The position numbers and the translations under genes are program-made. A stretch of DNA of 64,000 nt from Lentzea sp. NBRC 105346 (lineage in GTDB: Bacteria > Actinomycetota > Actinomycetes > Mycobacteriales > Pseudonocardiaceae), in NCBI RefSeq assembly GCF_030269605.1, contig NZ_BSTQ01000005.1, positions 338,192 through 402,191 of the forward strand. Reading direction: 5' to 3'. Below, piece after piece: positions 49,503-58,794 of this stretch. The notes beneath the pieces were generated by a model. The model ran no database searches. It had not been told where the DNA came from and saw only the letters and a program-made list of their open reading frames with translations. Positions within the stretch are counted from its first letter, which is position 1, and the number at the start of each line of letters is the position of its first letter.

Positions 49503-50240
49503 TCACATCTGAGCCCTCAGCACGTCGACCTCACAGCCCGGCGTGGCCGGGTCGAAGCCGTGCTCGATCAGCCAGCGGACCCCGAGCAGGCTTCGCAACG
49601 ACCACCACGCGCGGAGCACGTCGAGGTCGACATCGGTGCCATACCCGGCAAGAAAGTCGTCAAGGTGCTCCTCGGCCCCGAGCGTCAGCGCGGCGAGGTC
49701 GAACAGGGCATCACCCTGAGCCGCCTCCGTCCAGTCGATCACGCCGGTGACCTCGTCACCGTCGACGAACACGTGGCTGACCTGCAGGTCGCCGTGGATG
49801 AACGCCGGCCTCCACGGCCGCAGCGCAGCCTCGGCGATCTCGCGGTTGCGCGTGACCAAGTCGGTCGGAAGGACATCATTGGCGATGAGCCACTCGCACT
49901 CGGCGTCGAGCTGCGATGCGGTCTCGTCAAGGCTCCGGCCGGGCCACGGCGGCAGCGGCGCGTCGTGCAGCAAACGCACGGCGGCGCCCACCGCGGTCCA
50001 AGCGGCAGGCGACGCGGTTGACGGCCGGCCGAGGTGACCGAGGGCCTTGCCGGGGAGGGCGGCGAGCGCGAGCACGGGTGGCTTGCGCCACAGGACTTCT
50101 GGAGTCGGGATCGGCGCCAGTGCCATCGCCTCGACCTCGACGTCGGTGCGCGTCTGGTCAGAGTCGATCTTCAGGAACACGTCGCCGACGCGCAGCGTCG
50201 CGCACTCGTGATGGGCGACGACGACCTCGACCTCTGCCAT
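49503..50240 (-). CDS. aminoglycoside phosphotransferase-family kinase
   Basis: 245 residues. Catalytic loop HGDLQVSH in AFIHGDLQVSHVFVDGDE and the metal motif GVIDWTEAAQGD (D). The catalytic-loop Asn that usually ends HGDLxxxN is His. Family members phosphorylate antibiotics, choline or metabolites; resistance cannot be assumed. The small substrate lobe begins AEVEVVVAHHECATLRVG. Return to high GC suggests chromosomal or older DNA. Confidence 0.72.
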   Translation of the reverse strand: MAEVEVVVAHHECATLRVGDVFLKIDSDQTRTDVEVEAMALAPIPTPEVLWRKPPVLALAALPGKALGHLGRPSTASPAAWTAVGAAVRLLHDAPLPPWPGRSLDETASQLDAECEWLIANDVLPTDLVTRNREIAEAALRPWRPAFIHGDLQVSHVFVDGDEVTGVIDWTEAAQGDALFDLAALTLGAEEHLDDFLAGYGTDVDLDVLRAWWSLRSLLGVRWLIEHGFDPATPGCEVDVLRAQM

Positions 50241-50289
50241 GGCAGCGATTATCGCGACGATCACCGGCGGAGTCGCCGGATTTATCGCA

Positions 50290-50328
50290 GGGCCCTTTGC
50301 CGCACAAGCGAATCGCGGCAAAGGGCCC
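50290..50328 (-). terminator. 14-bp perfect stem terminator after the subtilisin gene
   Basis: GGGCCCTTTGCCGC (50290-50303) and reverse complement (50315-50328), 11-base loop, 10 bases beyond the subtilisin stop on the minus strand. Confidence 0.75.
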
Positions 50329-50338
50329 AGGGAACCGA

Positions 50339-52126
50339 TCAGAAGGTCAGGCCCCAGCTGTCGATGTAACCGATGTCGGCGCTGTAGACGTCCTGCACCT
50401 TCAGCTTCCAGGTGCCGTTGGCGACCTCGGAGCTCGCGTCCACGGTGTACGTGGTGATCACGTTGTCCGCGGAGTCACCGCTGGAGTTCTTCAGCCGGTA
50501 CGTGGTGCCGTCCGGCGCGACCAGGTCGATCACGAGGTCGCCTCGGTAGGGGTGCTTGATGTCCACGGCGACCTTGAGCGTCGACGGCGCGTTGCCGGCG
50601 ATGCCGGTGACCGCCACCGACGACGTCACCGCGGCACCGGCATCCGGAATGTCCACATTGGAGTCGTTGGTGAACGTCTTGCCACCAGGCGGAGTGCCGT
50701 TGACCGCCTCCAGCGCGTCGACCCGGCCCTCACCGTAGAACGAGTTCTTCGCCGTGGTGCCGGTGCAACGGCTGTCGCTCGGGCAGGCCTGGTCGTCGGC
50801 TTGCACGGCCAGCTTGGCGCGCAGGTCCGCGACCGTCGCCGTCGGGTTGGCGCTTGCCAGCAGTGCGGCCACGCCGGCGACGTGGGGTGAGGCCATCGAG
50901 GTACCGGACAACGAGCCGTACTTGCCGCCGGGGAGCGTCGAGTAGACGTTGTCGCCCGGCGCGGCGATGCTGATCTTGTTCGTGCCGAAGTTCGAGTACG
51001 ACGACTTGCCGTTGCTCGACGTGAGCGCCGAGACCACCACTACGCCGGGCAGTTCGGTCGGCAGGCTGAGGCAGTCGTTGGTGACGGTGCGGGTGACCGG
51101 GGTCGAGTCGTCGGGGCTGGTGGTGTCCGTCGACTTGCTTGCCAGGTTGTAGTTCTCGTTGCCCGCCGCGGCGACGTTCAGCACGCCCTTGCCCTCGGCG
51201 TAGGCCGCCGCGCGCTTCACGCCCTCCAGGATGGCGGCCTGGTCTAGATCGTTGGGGCAGTTGAACAACCACGGGTCGGTGTAATAGCTGTTGTTGGTGA
51301 CCTTGATGCCCTTGTCGCCGGCGAACACGAAGGCGCACACGGTGTTCTCCGGGAAGAACAGTTCGGTCGAGGGCTCCGCGATGCGCACCGAGGCGACCTT
51401 GACGCCGGGCGCGACACCGACCATGCCCTTGCCGTTCTTGTCGGCGGCGATGGTGCCGGCGACGTGCGTGCCGTGATCACCGACCGGCCGCCAGGCACCC
51501 GCGCGGGTGTCGAGCTTGCCGTAGGCGCAGGACGCCGACCTGCTCGCGTCGAAGCTGTCCTTGAGGTCGAAGTGCTGGTCGTCGACACCGGTGTCGAGCA
51601 CGCCCACGGTCACCGACGCGGAACCCTGGTTGATGTCCCAGGCCTTGTCCGCGCCGATGTTGACCATGTCGTAGCGCGAGGTCTCGCTTGCGGTCGGCGT
51701 GATCTGGTTCGGCGACGTCGGGATGGCCGGATTCGCCGCTTCGGCCGGCACGTCGGTGGTGCGGGTCGCGCCGACCTGTTGCACACCCGATACCGCGCGG
51801 ACCTTGGTGGCGAAGTCGGCGGCCGTGGAGTGCGCGACGATCACGCCGATCGCGTCGTAGGAGGCGAACACCGTGCCACCGTTGGCGGTCACGGCGGTCT
51901 TGCCGGCCGCTACGTCAGCGGGCGCGGTGATCACGAAGTAGGCGCGGTTGCCTGTGGCGGCGGCCTGGATGCCGGTCCCCTTGGTCTCCAGGTCGGTGAC
52001 CTGGTTCGGGACTGGCTGCGCGGCGCTGTTCGCCGCGGCGGAAGGTGCGCCGGCGAAGGCTAGACCGGCGCCGAGCAGGGCCGCCAGCGCGGCACGGCCC
52101 AGCGACGTTCGTGACGACAGGGACAC
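50339..52126 (-). CDS. secreted S8 subtilisin-like protease with P domain
   Basis: 595 residues. Signal peptide (LGRAALAALLGAGLAFAG, AAA cleavage), an I9-type propeptide (~35-150), catalytic Asp in VGVLDTGVDDQH, His in GDHGTHVAGTIA, oxyanion Asn region TNNSYY, Ser in LSGTSMASPHVAG, then a C-terminal proprotein-convertase P domain (from about residue 480: DAGAAVTSSVAV, HPYRGDLVIDLVAPDGT, GYIDSWGLTF). An extracellular endoprotease, probably self-activating. Transcribed away from the biosynthetic locus. Confidence 0.92.
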   Translation of the reverse strand: MSLSSRTSLGRAALAALLGAGLAFAGAPSAAANSAAQPVPNQVTDLETKGTGIQAAATGNRAYFVITAPADVAAGKTAVTANGGTVFASYDAIGVIVAHSTAADFATKVRAVSGVQQVGATRTTDVPAEAANPAIPTSPNQITPTASETSRYDMVNIGADKAWDINQGSASVTVGVLDTGVDDQHFDLKDSFDASRSASCAYGKLDTRAGAWRPVGDHGTHVAGTIAADKNGKGMVGVAPGVKVASVRIAEPSTELFFPENTVCAFVFAGDKGIKVTNNSYYTDPWLFNCPNDLDQAAILEGVKRAAAYAEGKGVLNVAAAGNENYNLASKSTDTTSPDDSTPVTRTVTNDCLSLPTELPGVVVVSALTSSNGKSSYSNFGTNKISIAAPGDNVYSTLPGGKYGSLSGTSMASPHVAGVAALLASANPTATVADLRAKLAVQADDQACPSDSRCTGTTAKNSFYGEGRVDALEAVNGTPPGGKTFTNDSNVDIPDAGAAVTSSVAVTGIAGNAPSTLKVAVDIKHPYRGDLVIDLVAPDGTTYRLKNSSGDSADNVITTYTVDASSEVANGTWKLKVQDVYSADIGYIDSWGLTF

Positions 52127-52490
52127 TTGCGTCCTCCGTTGAGCTCGTGGGGCGGTGCGCCGACCTGGCGCGGGCAGGGACCCCTGGTGCTCAGTTAGAG
52201 GAACGCGGACACGGTTCGGGACGTGGCTCCCAGTTCTTCACGGTTGCCGGTTATCGGTCGGCACGGCCCATTTGCAAACGTTGCCAAATGCCGATCAGAT
52301 CGTTTTGAGCCGAACGACCAGCCAATTGAATCAGAACATTCGCAAATCCTTGGTTACACGACGCTAGTTCCCGGCTGCGGACTGCTCTAGAAAGGACCGA
52401 CCCGGGAGCAAAAGGGAAGTCGAGCCCCGTACCCATAAGGCGGCCGCGCCTGCGGGTCCACTCAGCATTCATCCGTTAGCCGAGGTGACG
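52127..52490. promoter_or_regulatory. divergent intergenic region, subtilisin versus methyltransferase
   Basis: 364 bases between divergent starts. The centre (52250-52350) is AT-richer and carries TTGCAAACG and TTGCCAAAT; promoters for both genes are expected. No gene seen. Confidence 0.35.
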
Positions 52491-53459
52491 ATGGAGAAAC
52501 ATATCAACATCACGACGGAGGTGGACGTGACCGCCTTGGTCGTGGCCGCCACGCGCGCAATTGAGACAAATGGCGATGATCCACTTTTCAAAGATCACCT
52601 CGCTGCGGAATTCATCCGCGCCGCGGGTGTCGCCGACGTGTTTCCGGTGACCCCGGAGCAGGTCGGGCAAAGCGACAACCCCGAGGGCATCCGGGCACTC
52701 GTCCGCGTCGCGGCATTGCGCACGCGGTTCCTCGACGACTACTTCGCCGAGGCCGGGCTGGACCAGGTGGTGATTCTGGCGGCGGGGCTGGACACCCGCG
52801 CGTTCCGGCTGGACTGGCCGGCGGGATGCACGCTGTTCGAGCTCGACCACGGCTCGATGATGGACTTCAAGCAGAAGGTCCTCGACCAGGAGCGCGCCAC
52901 ATGTGATCGGCGCGCGGTGTCCATCGACCTGCGCACGGACTGGCCAGACGCGCTCACGGAGGCCGGCTTCGATCCCGAACGCCCCACCGCGTGGCTGGCC
53001 GAGGGACTGTTGCCGTTTCTGCCGCCGGCCGCCGAGGAGAACCTCTTCGACCGGATTCACGAGCTCTCCGCCGCGGGCAGCACGGTGGCCGTGTGGGCGA
53101 CGGCGCAGGACATCCGTGGCGCCGACCAGAACATGCGCCGGACGATCACCGATTTCGGGGTCGACATCAAAGCGATGACCAACACCGAGCCACGCCAGGA
53201 CGCGCGGGAGCGCCTCACATCGCTCGGCTGGAAGGTGACCGAATCCACCATGGATCAACTGGGCGAACGCTACCGCCGCCCACAGCGGAACCACCCCGTC
53301 ACTTTTTCACCGCTCAACTCTGACGGCGGCCGTAGGAGACACGGAGATCAACCACATGACAAACGTCGGCCGACTGCTGACACACGCGGCCCGGAACCAC
53401 CCGGATTCCACGCTGCACTACTATTCCGAAAAGGGCGTCCGGCAGAGCGGCTACCCTGA
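52491..53459 (+). CDS. LCMT-family SAM methyltransferase with probable 3' frameshift
   Basis: As read, 322 residues from ATG 52491 (GAGG five bases upstream). Family core: RVAALRTRFLDDYF, VVILAAGLDTRAFRLDW (SAM motif), FELDHGSMMDFKQ, AWLAEGLLPFLP. These are O-methyltransferases of the TIGR00027/LCMT class in secondary metabolism. From about 53290 the frame becomes low-complexity and runs 104 bases into the next gene. One base shift gives a tail HFFTAQL with a stop at 53321-53323, 32 bases before the next ATG, which looks like the natural end. So a one-base deletion near 53290-53300 is likely, real or from sequencing. Confidence 0.7.
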   Translation: MEKHINITTEVDVTALVVAATRAIETNGDDPLFKDHLAAEFIRAAGVADVFPVTPEQVGQSDNPEGIRALVRVAALRTRFLDDYFAEAGLDQVVILAAGLDTRAFRLDWPAGCTLFELDHGSMMDFKQKVLDQERATCDRRAVSIDLRTDWPDALTEAGFDPERPTAWLAEGLLPFLPPAAEENLFDRIHELSAAGSTVAVWATAQDIRGADQNMRRTITDFGVDIKAMTNTEPRQDARERLTSLGWKVTESTMDQLGERYRRPQRNHPVTFSPLNSDGGRRRHGDQPHDKRRPTADTRGPEPPGFHAALLFRKGRPAERLP

Positions 53460-56024
53460 ACTGCTGGACGAGGCGCTCGCATTCTGACCGGCTTACGCCG
53501 CCACGGCCTGCGCCCGAACGACAACGTCATGGTGCTGCTGGAGGACGCCGAAGCGTTCTTACCGGCCTTCTGGGCATGCGTGCTGGGCGGGTTCGTCCCG
53601 TGCCCGCTGCCACCGATGACCGGCGACGCCGAACACACGCGCGCGCAGCACACATACGTTCACGAACTGCTGGGCCGGCCACTGCTCGTGACCAGCGACA
53701 AGCTCACCCTGCCGGACATCCGGCTCGCCACGATCGAGAGTCTGGCGGACAACGAGCCCGCCACCAGCACGCACGACGCCGGTCCGGACGATGTCGCCGT
53801 TCTGATGCTGACGTCCGGGTCGACCGGGCAGTCCAAGGCGGTGATGCTCACCCACGGCAACCTGCTGGCGTCGATGCCCGCGAAGAACGGTTTCCACCGG
53901 CTGACACCGATGGACACGACGCTCAACTGGGTCGGCTTCGACCACGTCGCCGCACTCCTGGAATGCCATCTGCTGCCCGTCTTCACCGGGTCGTCGCAAG
54001 TGCACGTGCCGCCGTCGGCCATTCTCGACGAACCGCTCGACTTCCTGCGGCTGATCGCCCGGCACCGGGTGAGCGCCACGTTCACCCCGAACTTCCTGCT
54101 CGGCCTGCTCAATTCCGCCGACGTCGACGAGCTCGACGTGGACCTCTCCTGCCTGCGGCACATCATCAGCGGCGGCGAAGCCGTGCCCTGCACGACGGGA
54201 ACGGCGTTCCTGAACAGGTTCGCGGTTCGCCGCGACGTGCTGTGGCCCGCGTTCGGCATGACCGAGACGTGCGCCGGCAGCATCTACTCGCGCGACTTCC
54301 CCGATGCCGACACGGGCCAGGAGTTCGCCGCGGTGGGCCGTCCCGTGGCGGGGCTGGACATGCGGATCTCCGACGACGGCGAGCTGCAGCTACGCGGACC
54401 CATGATCACGCCCGGCTACTACCGGAACACCGAGGCCACGCGCGCGGCGTTCACCGCCGACGGCTGGCTGCGCACCGGCGACATCGGCCGGATCGACGAC
54501 GGGCGGCTCACCCTCGTCGGCCGGAGCAAGGACAGCATCATCGTCAACGGCCTCAACTACTACAGCCACGACATCGAGACGGCGCTGCACGAGATCGACG
54601 GCGTCGCCGCGTCGCACGTGGCCGCGTTCCCGACCAGGCCGAAGGGCGGCGACACCGAACAGCTCGTCATCGCCTTCCACCCCACCACCGGCGACGAGCA
54701 GGCGCTGTACCGGGTGCTGACCGCCATCCGCAACACCGTCGTCATGCACTGGGCGTTCCGTCCCGCGCTCGTCCTTCCCTTGCCCCGCAAGGAGTTCACC
54801 AAGAACAGCCTCGGGAAGATCTCCCGGTCCGCGTTGCGCACGAAGCTCGAGGCGGGCGAGTTCGACGCCGTCATCGAGAGCACCGCCGACCTCGTGCGGC
54901 GGCGCCAGGGCGACTACTCGCCCCCGAGGACGCCGGTCGAGGAGACCCTGGTCGAGATCTACGCCGACCTGTTCGGCATGAGCCCGGACAAGATCAGTGC
55001 CACCACGAGCTTCTTCGACCTCGGTGGCACGTCACTGGACCTGCTCCGGTTGCGCCGCAGCGTCGCCCGCCGGCTCGGCGTTCCGGAGCTGCAGACCATC
55101 ACGCTGCTCACCGCGCCCACCGTGCGGTCGCTCGCGGAGAACATCGCCGGCGAGGTGAAGGCGTACGACCCCGTCGTGCCGATGCAGACCGACGGCGACC
55201 GGACGCCGCTCTTCTGCGTGCACCCCGGCGCGGGTGAGGTGCTGGCGCTGCTCGACCTGAGCCGGTACTTCATCGGCGACCGGCCGTTCTACGCGCTGCG
55301 CGCCCGCGGCTTCACCCCCGGCGAGACGCCGTTCGAGAGTCACGCCGACATGCTCGCCACGTACACCGACGCGATCCGGGCCCGGCAGCCGCACGGCCCC
55401 TACGCGCTTGCCGGCTACTCGTCCGGCAGCATCGTCGCGTTCGCCATCGCGCAGGAGCTGCAACGCCAGGGCGAGCAGGTGGCGTTCCTGGGCTGCATCG
55501 ACTTTCCGCCGATCCTGCGCCCGCTGCTGACCGGTCTCGACTTCCCCGTGACGATCTCGGTGCTGGCGTTGTTCCTCGGCCTGATCACGCCGGAGCAGTC
55601 GCGGGCCTTTCCCGCCCGGCTGCGCGGTCTGCCGTTCGAACGGCAGTGCGCGGAGGTGATCGGCGCGGCCTCGCAGCGGCGGCTGGCGGAGCTCGACATG
55701 AACCTGGAGAAGTTCACGAACTGGATGACGCTCGCCGAGAGCCTGAAGGAGATCCGGGTCGAGTACGAGCTGAGCGGAACCGTTCCCGCGATCACCGTGT
55801 TCCACGGCGCCGAACCTCCGCCGCTGCCGATCTTCGACGGCGTCGGACAAGCCGAGGGCGAGCGGGTCTGGCTCGAGCGCCTGCATGACTGGGACGAGTT
55901 CTCCGACGAACCCGTTCGCTACGTCCGGGTTCCCGGCGAACACCACACGCTCACCACGCGCCCACACGTGGTGACGTTGCAGTCCCGGATGCGGCAGGAG
56001 ATCGATCGTCGCCTGTCCACTTAG
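53356..56024 (+). CDS. acyl-AMP ligase-carrier-thioesterase megaenzyme with apparent frameshift
   Basis: About 890 residues once joined. ATG 53356 (GGAG nine bases upstream) starts MTNVGRLLTHAARNHPDSTL; that frame stops at 53485-53487, but shifting one base near 53480 continues as ILTGLRRHGLRPNDNV into the long frame. Order: adenylation/AL domain (SGSTGQSKAVMLTHGN, FGMTETCAGS, WLRTGDIGR, NSLGKISR), carrier domain with Ser in DLGGTSLDLL, and a type I thioesterase (FCVHPGAGEV, nucleophile GYSSGSIV, His in GEHHTLTT). Activates an acyl or aryl acid, loads it on the carrier and releases it. No condensation or KS domain. The frameshift may be a sequencing error or inactivation. Confidence 0.8.
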
Positions 56025-56034
56025 GACCAACGAT

Positions 56035-56065
56035 GTGGCCCTCCGGGCATGTCCCGGAGGGCCAC
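56035..56065. terminator. 13-bp perfect stem, bidirectional terminator
   Basis: GTGGCCCTCCGGG (56035-56047) and reverse complement (56053-56065), five-base loop, between convergent gene ends at 56024 and 56074. Confidence 0.75.
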
Positions 56066-56073
56066 GACGGCTG

Positions 56074-57042
56074 TCACGTCGTGACGATCACCTTCGCCCG
56101 CGCGTGCTCGATCTCGACGTGCCGGATCGCCTCGGGCGCCTCGCTCAGCGGGTAGGTCCGCTCGATCACCGGGACGAGCGTCCCGGACTCCGCGAACTCG
56201 CGCAGCTCGCCCAGGTTCGCCTTGCTCTGCAACGCCTCCACGAAGAACACCCGGTGTTGCCGGATGAACGGCGACGCCAACCTGGCCTTCAGGAACAGGC
56301 TGTACGGCCCGATCAACGACCCGCCGTTCGACGTGCCACCGCCGGACAGGGCGAGCGCGCCGTTCGGCGTCAGCGCGCGGCGGAGGTCGGTCAGCGACCG
56401 GTTGCCCACCAGGTCGAAGATCAGGTCGTAACGCCGGCCATCGGCGGCGAAGTCGTCCCGTTTGTAGTCGATCACGTGGTCCGCGCCGAGCGACCGGACG
56501 AGGTCCACGTTGCGCGTGCTGCACACGCCGGTCACGTCCGCGCCGCGCGCCTTCGCGAGCTGCACGGCCATCGTGCCCACGCCGCCGGATGCGCCGTTGA
56601 TGAGAACTCGTTGCCCCGCCTGGAGATCCCGCAGACCGGCCAGCGCGGTGTTGCCGGCCAGTGGTAGGGCAGCCGCCTGTTCGAACGTCAGGTTCGCCGG
56701 TTTGCGAGCCACCATGTTGTCCGGCACGCACACGTATTCGGCGAACGTCCCGTCGACCTCGCCGAACACCTCGTCGCCGGGCTTCAGGTCGCTCACCCGT
56801 GCGCCGACGGCCTCCACCACGCCCGCGAAGTCGCGGCCGCGGATCTTCGCCTTGGGAGCGCCCAGTCCCATGATCACGCGGGCGAAGTAGGGGTCGCCCC
56901 GCATGAAGTGCCAGTCGTAGGCGTTGACCGACGCCGCACGCACCCGCACCAGTACCTCGTCGTCGCCGGGCACCGGCTGATCGATCTCTCTGAGCTCCAG
57001 CACATCCGTTGAGCCGTACCGATCCTGCATGATCGCCTTCAT
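56074..57042 (-). CDS. zinc-independent MDR-family quinone oxidoreductase-like enzyme
   Basis: 322 residues of the medium-chain dehydrogenase/reductase fold: RVRAASVNAYDWHFMRGD, GRDFAGVVEAVG, LPLAGNTALAGL, NADPH site GASGGVGTMAVQLAKA, and HVIDYKRDDF. Zinc-ligand cysteines are absent. Related to QOR/enoyl-reductase-like proteins. Convergent with the ligase gene and closed by the shared hairpin; membership in that biosynthetic locus is only suggested by position. Confidence 0.85.
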   Translation of the reverse strand: MKAIMQDRYGSTDVLELREIDQPVPGDDEVLVRVRAASVNAYDWHFMRGDPYFARVIMGLGAPKAKIRGRDFAGVVEAVGARVSDLKPGDEVFGEVDGTFAEYVCVPDNMVARKPANLTFEQAAALPLAGNTALAGLRDLQAGQRVLINGASGGVGTMAVQLAKARGADVTGVCSTRNVDLVRSLGADHVIDYKRDDFAADGRRYDLIFDLVGNRSLTDLRRALTPNGALALSGGGTSNGGSLIGPYSLFLKARLASPFIRQHRVFFVEALQSKANLGELREFAESGTLVPVIERTYPLSEAPEAIRHVEIEHARAKVIVTT

Positions 57043-57404
57043 CGCGGCCTCCTTGCGAGGGAAGGTAGGCGCGAGGCGGCGGTCAGCACATCAGGGACGA
57101 CACCTAGGTGAGCACCGGATCCTGACGTTCCAAGAAGCTAATTCGTAACCACCCCGAATTGCGCTCCTACTGAGAGATGAATCAATTGGAACGCAATTCA
57201 CGGCGATTCACATTGACAGCCTCGGACGATTCGACATACACGCAGCTCAAGCACCGCGGGTCGCCGCTTATAAACGAGACTGGAGTGTCATTTCAACCGC
57301 GCGTGAGCCCGGAAGCCGTTGACCAGAGATTCTGCGGATTTCTAACCTGGTGACGTTTTCCAGGCGACATTGACGGTCGTCGACAAAGAATTGGGAGAGT
57401 CACC
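57043..57404. promoter_or_regulatory. intergenic region with a long dyad
   Basis: 362 bases, AT-richer than its surroundings. GAATTGCG..CC (57157-57168) and GG..CGCAATTC (57189-57200) form a dyad with 20 bases between; it may be an operator or RNA hairpin. Promoters for the oxidoreductase (minus) and secreted peptide (plus) genes should lie here. No gene found. Confidence 0.4.
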
Positions 57405-57653
57405 GTGAAATTCACCAAGTTCGCGAGTGCCGCGGCCCTGGGCGCGGCCACCCTGCTGACCGTGGCGGTGCCGACGGCGATCGCCACCCCGTCATCGAGC
57501 GCCTCCGAAGTGCGGGGAACGCACCGCGTCGACGGATACAGGAACTACGGCTCGTGCGACAACGCACGCATCAACTACTTGCACGCCGGCTACAAAGTCA
57601 GCCTGCGCTGCTACCCAGGCCACGCCTGGTACTTCGAGTGGTACACCTTCTGA
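57405..57653 (+). CDS. small secreted peptide, 82 residues
   Basis: Signal peptide (MKFTKFASAAALGAATLLTV, cleavage near AIA at about 27). The mature part of about 55 residues has two cysteines (one likely disulfide) and an aromatic end HAWYFEWYTF. GTG start with GGGAGAG five bases upstream. Family unknown to me; small secreted cysteine-paired proteins are common in Pseudonocardiaceae and Streptomyces. Confidence 0.7.
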   Translation: MKFTKFASAAALGAATLLTVAVPTAIATPSSSASEVRGTHRVDGYRNYGSCDNARINYLHAGYKVSLRCYPGHAWYFEWYTF

Positions 57654-57675
57654 CCGAGCGACCCGATTCGACACG

Positions 57676-57708
57676 AATGCGGACGGCCACGGCCGGACCG
57701 TCCGCATT
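57676..57708. terminator. intrinsic terminator, 11-bp stem with T-rich tail
   Basis: AATGCGGACGG (57676-57686) and reverse complement (57698-57708) followed by TCTCTTT; serves the secreted-peptide gene and, on the other strand, the toxin operon ending at 57717. Confidence 0.75.
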
Positions 57709-57716
57709 TCTCTTTG

Positions 57717-58112
57717 TCACCAGGCGTCTTCGGTGTAGGTCTGCGGCTCGTCCTCATCCCTCGGCCGCCGGCGCGGCGCCGGAGGCTTGATCTCCTCGCC
57801 CTTGATCAGCTCGGCCAGGCGGGCGCGGTTCTCGTCCAACGCCTGCCGCACCATCGGGTCGTGCGAGGCCTCGCCGGTCAGCACCTGGCGCCAGCTCAGG
57901 CCGCCGCGCGCGATGCGGTCCTGCAGCGCGCGCAACGCCGGCGAGGCCTCCGTGGTCTTCGCGAACTGCATGACCCGGCGGATGTCCTCAGTGGACGGTT
58001 CGCGGCCGCGCAGGTTCGCCGCGGCCGCGCGCATGGCCTGCTCCGTCTCGGCGACGGCGGCGGTCAGCCCGTTCTCGGCGGCCAGGACGTCGGCCGTCCG
58101 CCACGTCACCAC
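57717..58112 (-). CDS. 131-residue toxin-operon protein, EDAW-tail paralogue B
   Basis: Helical, charged protein with GLSWRQVLTGEASHDPMVRQAL in its middle and a C-terminus QTYTEDAW. The same GxxSWxxVxxGxAxxDPxV layout and EDAW end occur in the upstream neighbour, so the two are paralogues. Their family is unknown to me; in ESX-type loci such proteins may be export partners or chaperones (inference). Overlaps the upstream gene by seven bases. Last gene of the operon. Confidence 0.6.
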   Translation of the reverse strand: MVTWRTADVLAAENGLTAAVAETEQAMRAAAANLRGREPSTEDIRRVMQFAKTTEASPALRALQDRIARGGLSWRQVLTGEASHDPMVRQALDENRARLAELIKGEEIKPPAPRRRPRDEDEPQTYTEDAW

Positions 58113-58549
58113 GCGTCCTCCCGGAAGTCCGATCCTCCCTCGTCGTCATCGTCGCGGGCTCTGCGAGGCTTCTGGGCCTCGAGGATGTCGTCGGCGGTCA
58201 TGCCCTCCTGCAGCATCTGGAAGGCCTGCTGCATCTGCCGCATGTTCGCCTGCTGCGCGGCCTGCACGTCCGGGTCGGCGGCGGCCTTGCCGGAGACGAC
58301 GTCCTCCCAGCTGAACTCGCCCGCGTCCACCTTGCGCTTCAACGCCTTCAGGTGCTCGGGCGCGTCGCGCTTGCCCGCGGCCTCCTCGACCTGACGGGCG
58401 ATCGCCGCGGTGTCGATCGGCGGCAACGGCGGCAGCTGCTGCGCCTGCAGGCGCGCGGCCAGCTCGCGCGCCTCGGTGAGCCGGTTGTCGACCTGCGCCT
58501 CGGCGGCACGCAGTTCCGGGGTCTTCCAGCTGTCGTTCGGAGTGCTCAT
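58106..58549 (-). CDS. 147-residue toxin-operon protein, EDAW-tail paralogue A
   Basis: Starts MSTPNDSWKTPELRAAEAQV; a central EFSWEDVVSGKAAADPDVQAA segment mirrors paralogue B, followed by a glutamine-rich helix (NMRQMQQAFQML) and the end SDFREDAW. Overlaps the preceding gene by four bases. Unknown function. Confidence 0.6.
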   Translation of the reverse strand: MSTPNDSWKTPELRAAEAQVDNRLTEARELAARLQAQQLPPLPPIDTAAIARQVEEAAGKRDAPEHLKALKRKVDAGEFSWEDVVSGKAAADPDVQAAQQANMRQMQQAFQMLQEGMTADDILEAQKPRRARDDDDEGGSDFREDAW

Positions 58550-58794
58550 CGCGTTCCCCTGCGGTACGGGCCTTCGATCTCGTCTCGGGAGACGACTGCG
58601 AAGTAGATGTACTGGTCATACGGCTGCATGCCGTTCTCGTCAGCCCACCAGCGATCGCCTGCCGGGTAGAAGACGGTGATCTCATCGTCACGGACGAAGC
58701 CGAGATCGACCTCTCGGCCACGCCATACGCAGACGAGGTCGGGCTGGGAGCCCTGCTGAAGCGAGCTGAACGGAACCGGCACGCGATCGGGCAC
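58546..58794 (-). CDS. 82-residue hypothetical protein of the toxin operon
   Basis: Tryptophan/tyrosine-rich, e.g. VCVWRGREVDLGFV, RWWADENGMQPYDQYIYF. GTG start directly abutting the stop of the immunity-like gene. No family recognised; could be a second immunity or accessory factor. Confidence 0.5.
   Translation of the reverse strand: MPDRVPVPFSSLQQGSQPDLVCVWRGREVDLGFVRDDEITVFYPAGDRWWADENGMQPYDQYIYFAVVSRDEIEGPYRRGTR

Noticed and set aside
53457..53487. Programmed -1 frameshifting in the ligase gene
   Set aside because: No slippery heptamer or downstream structure is visible; mutation or sequencing error is simpler.
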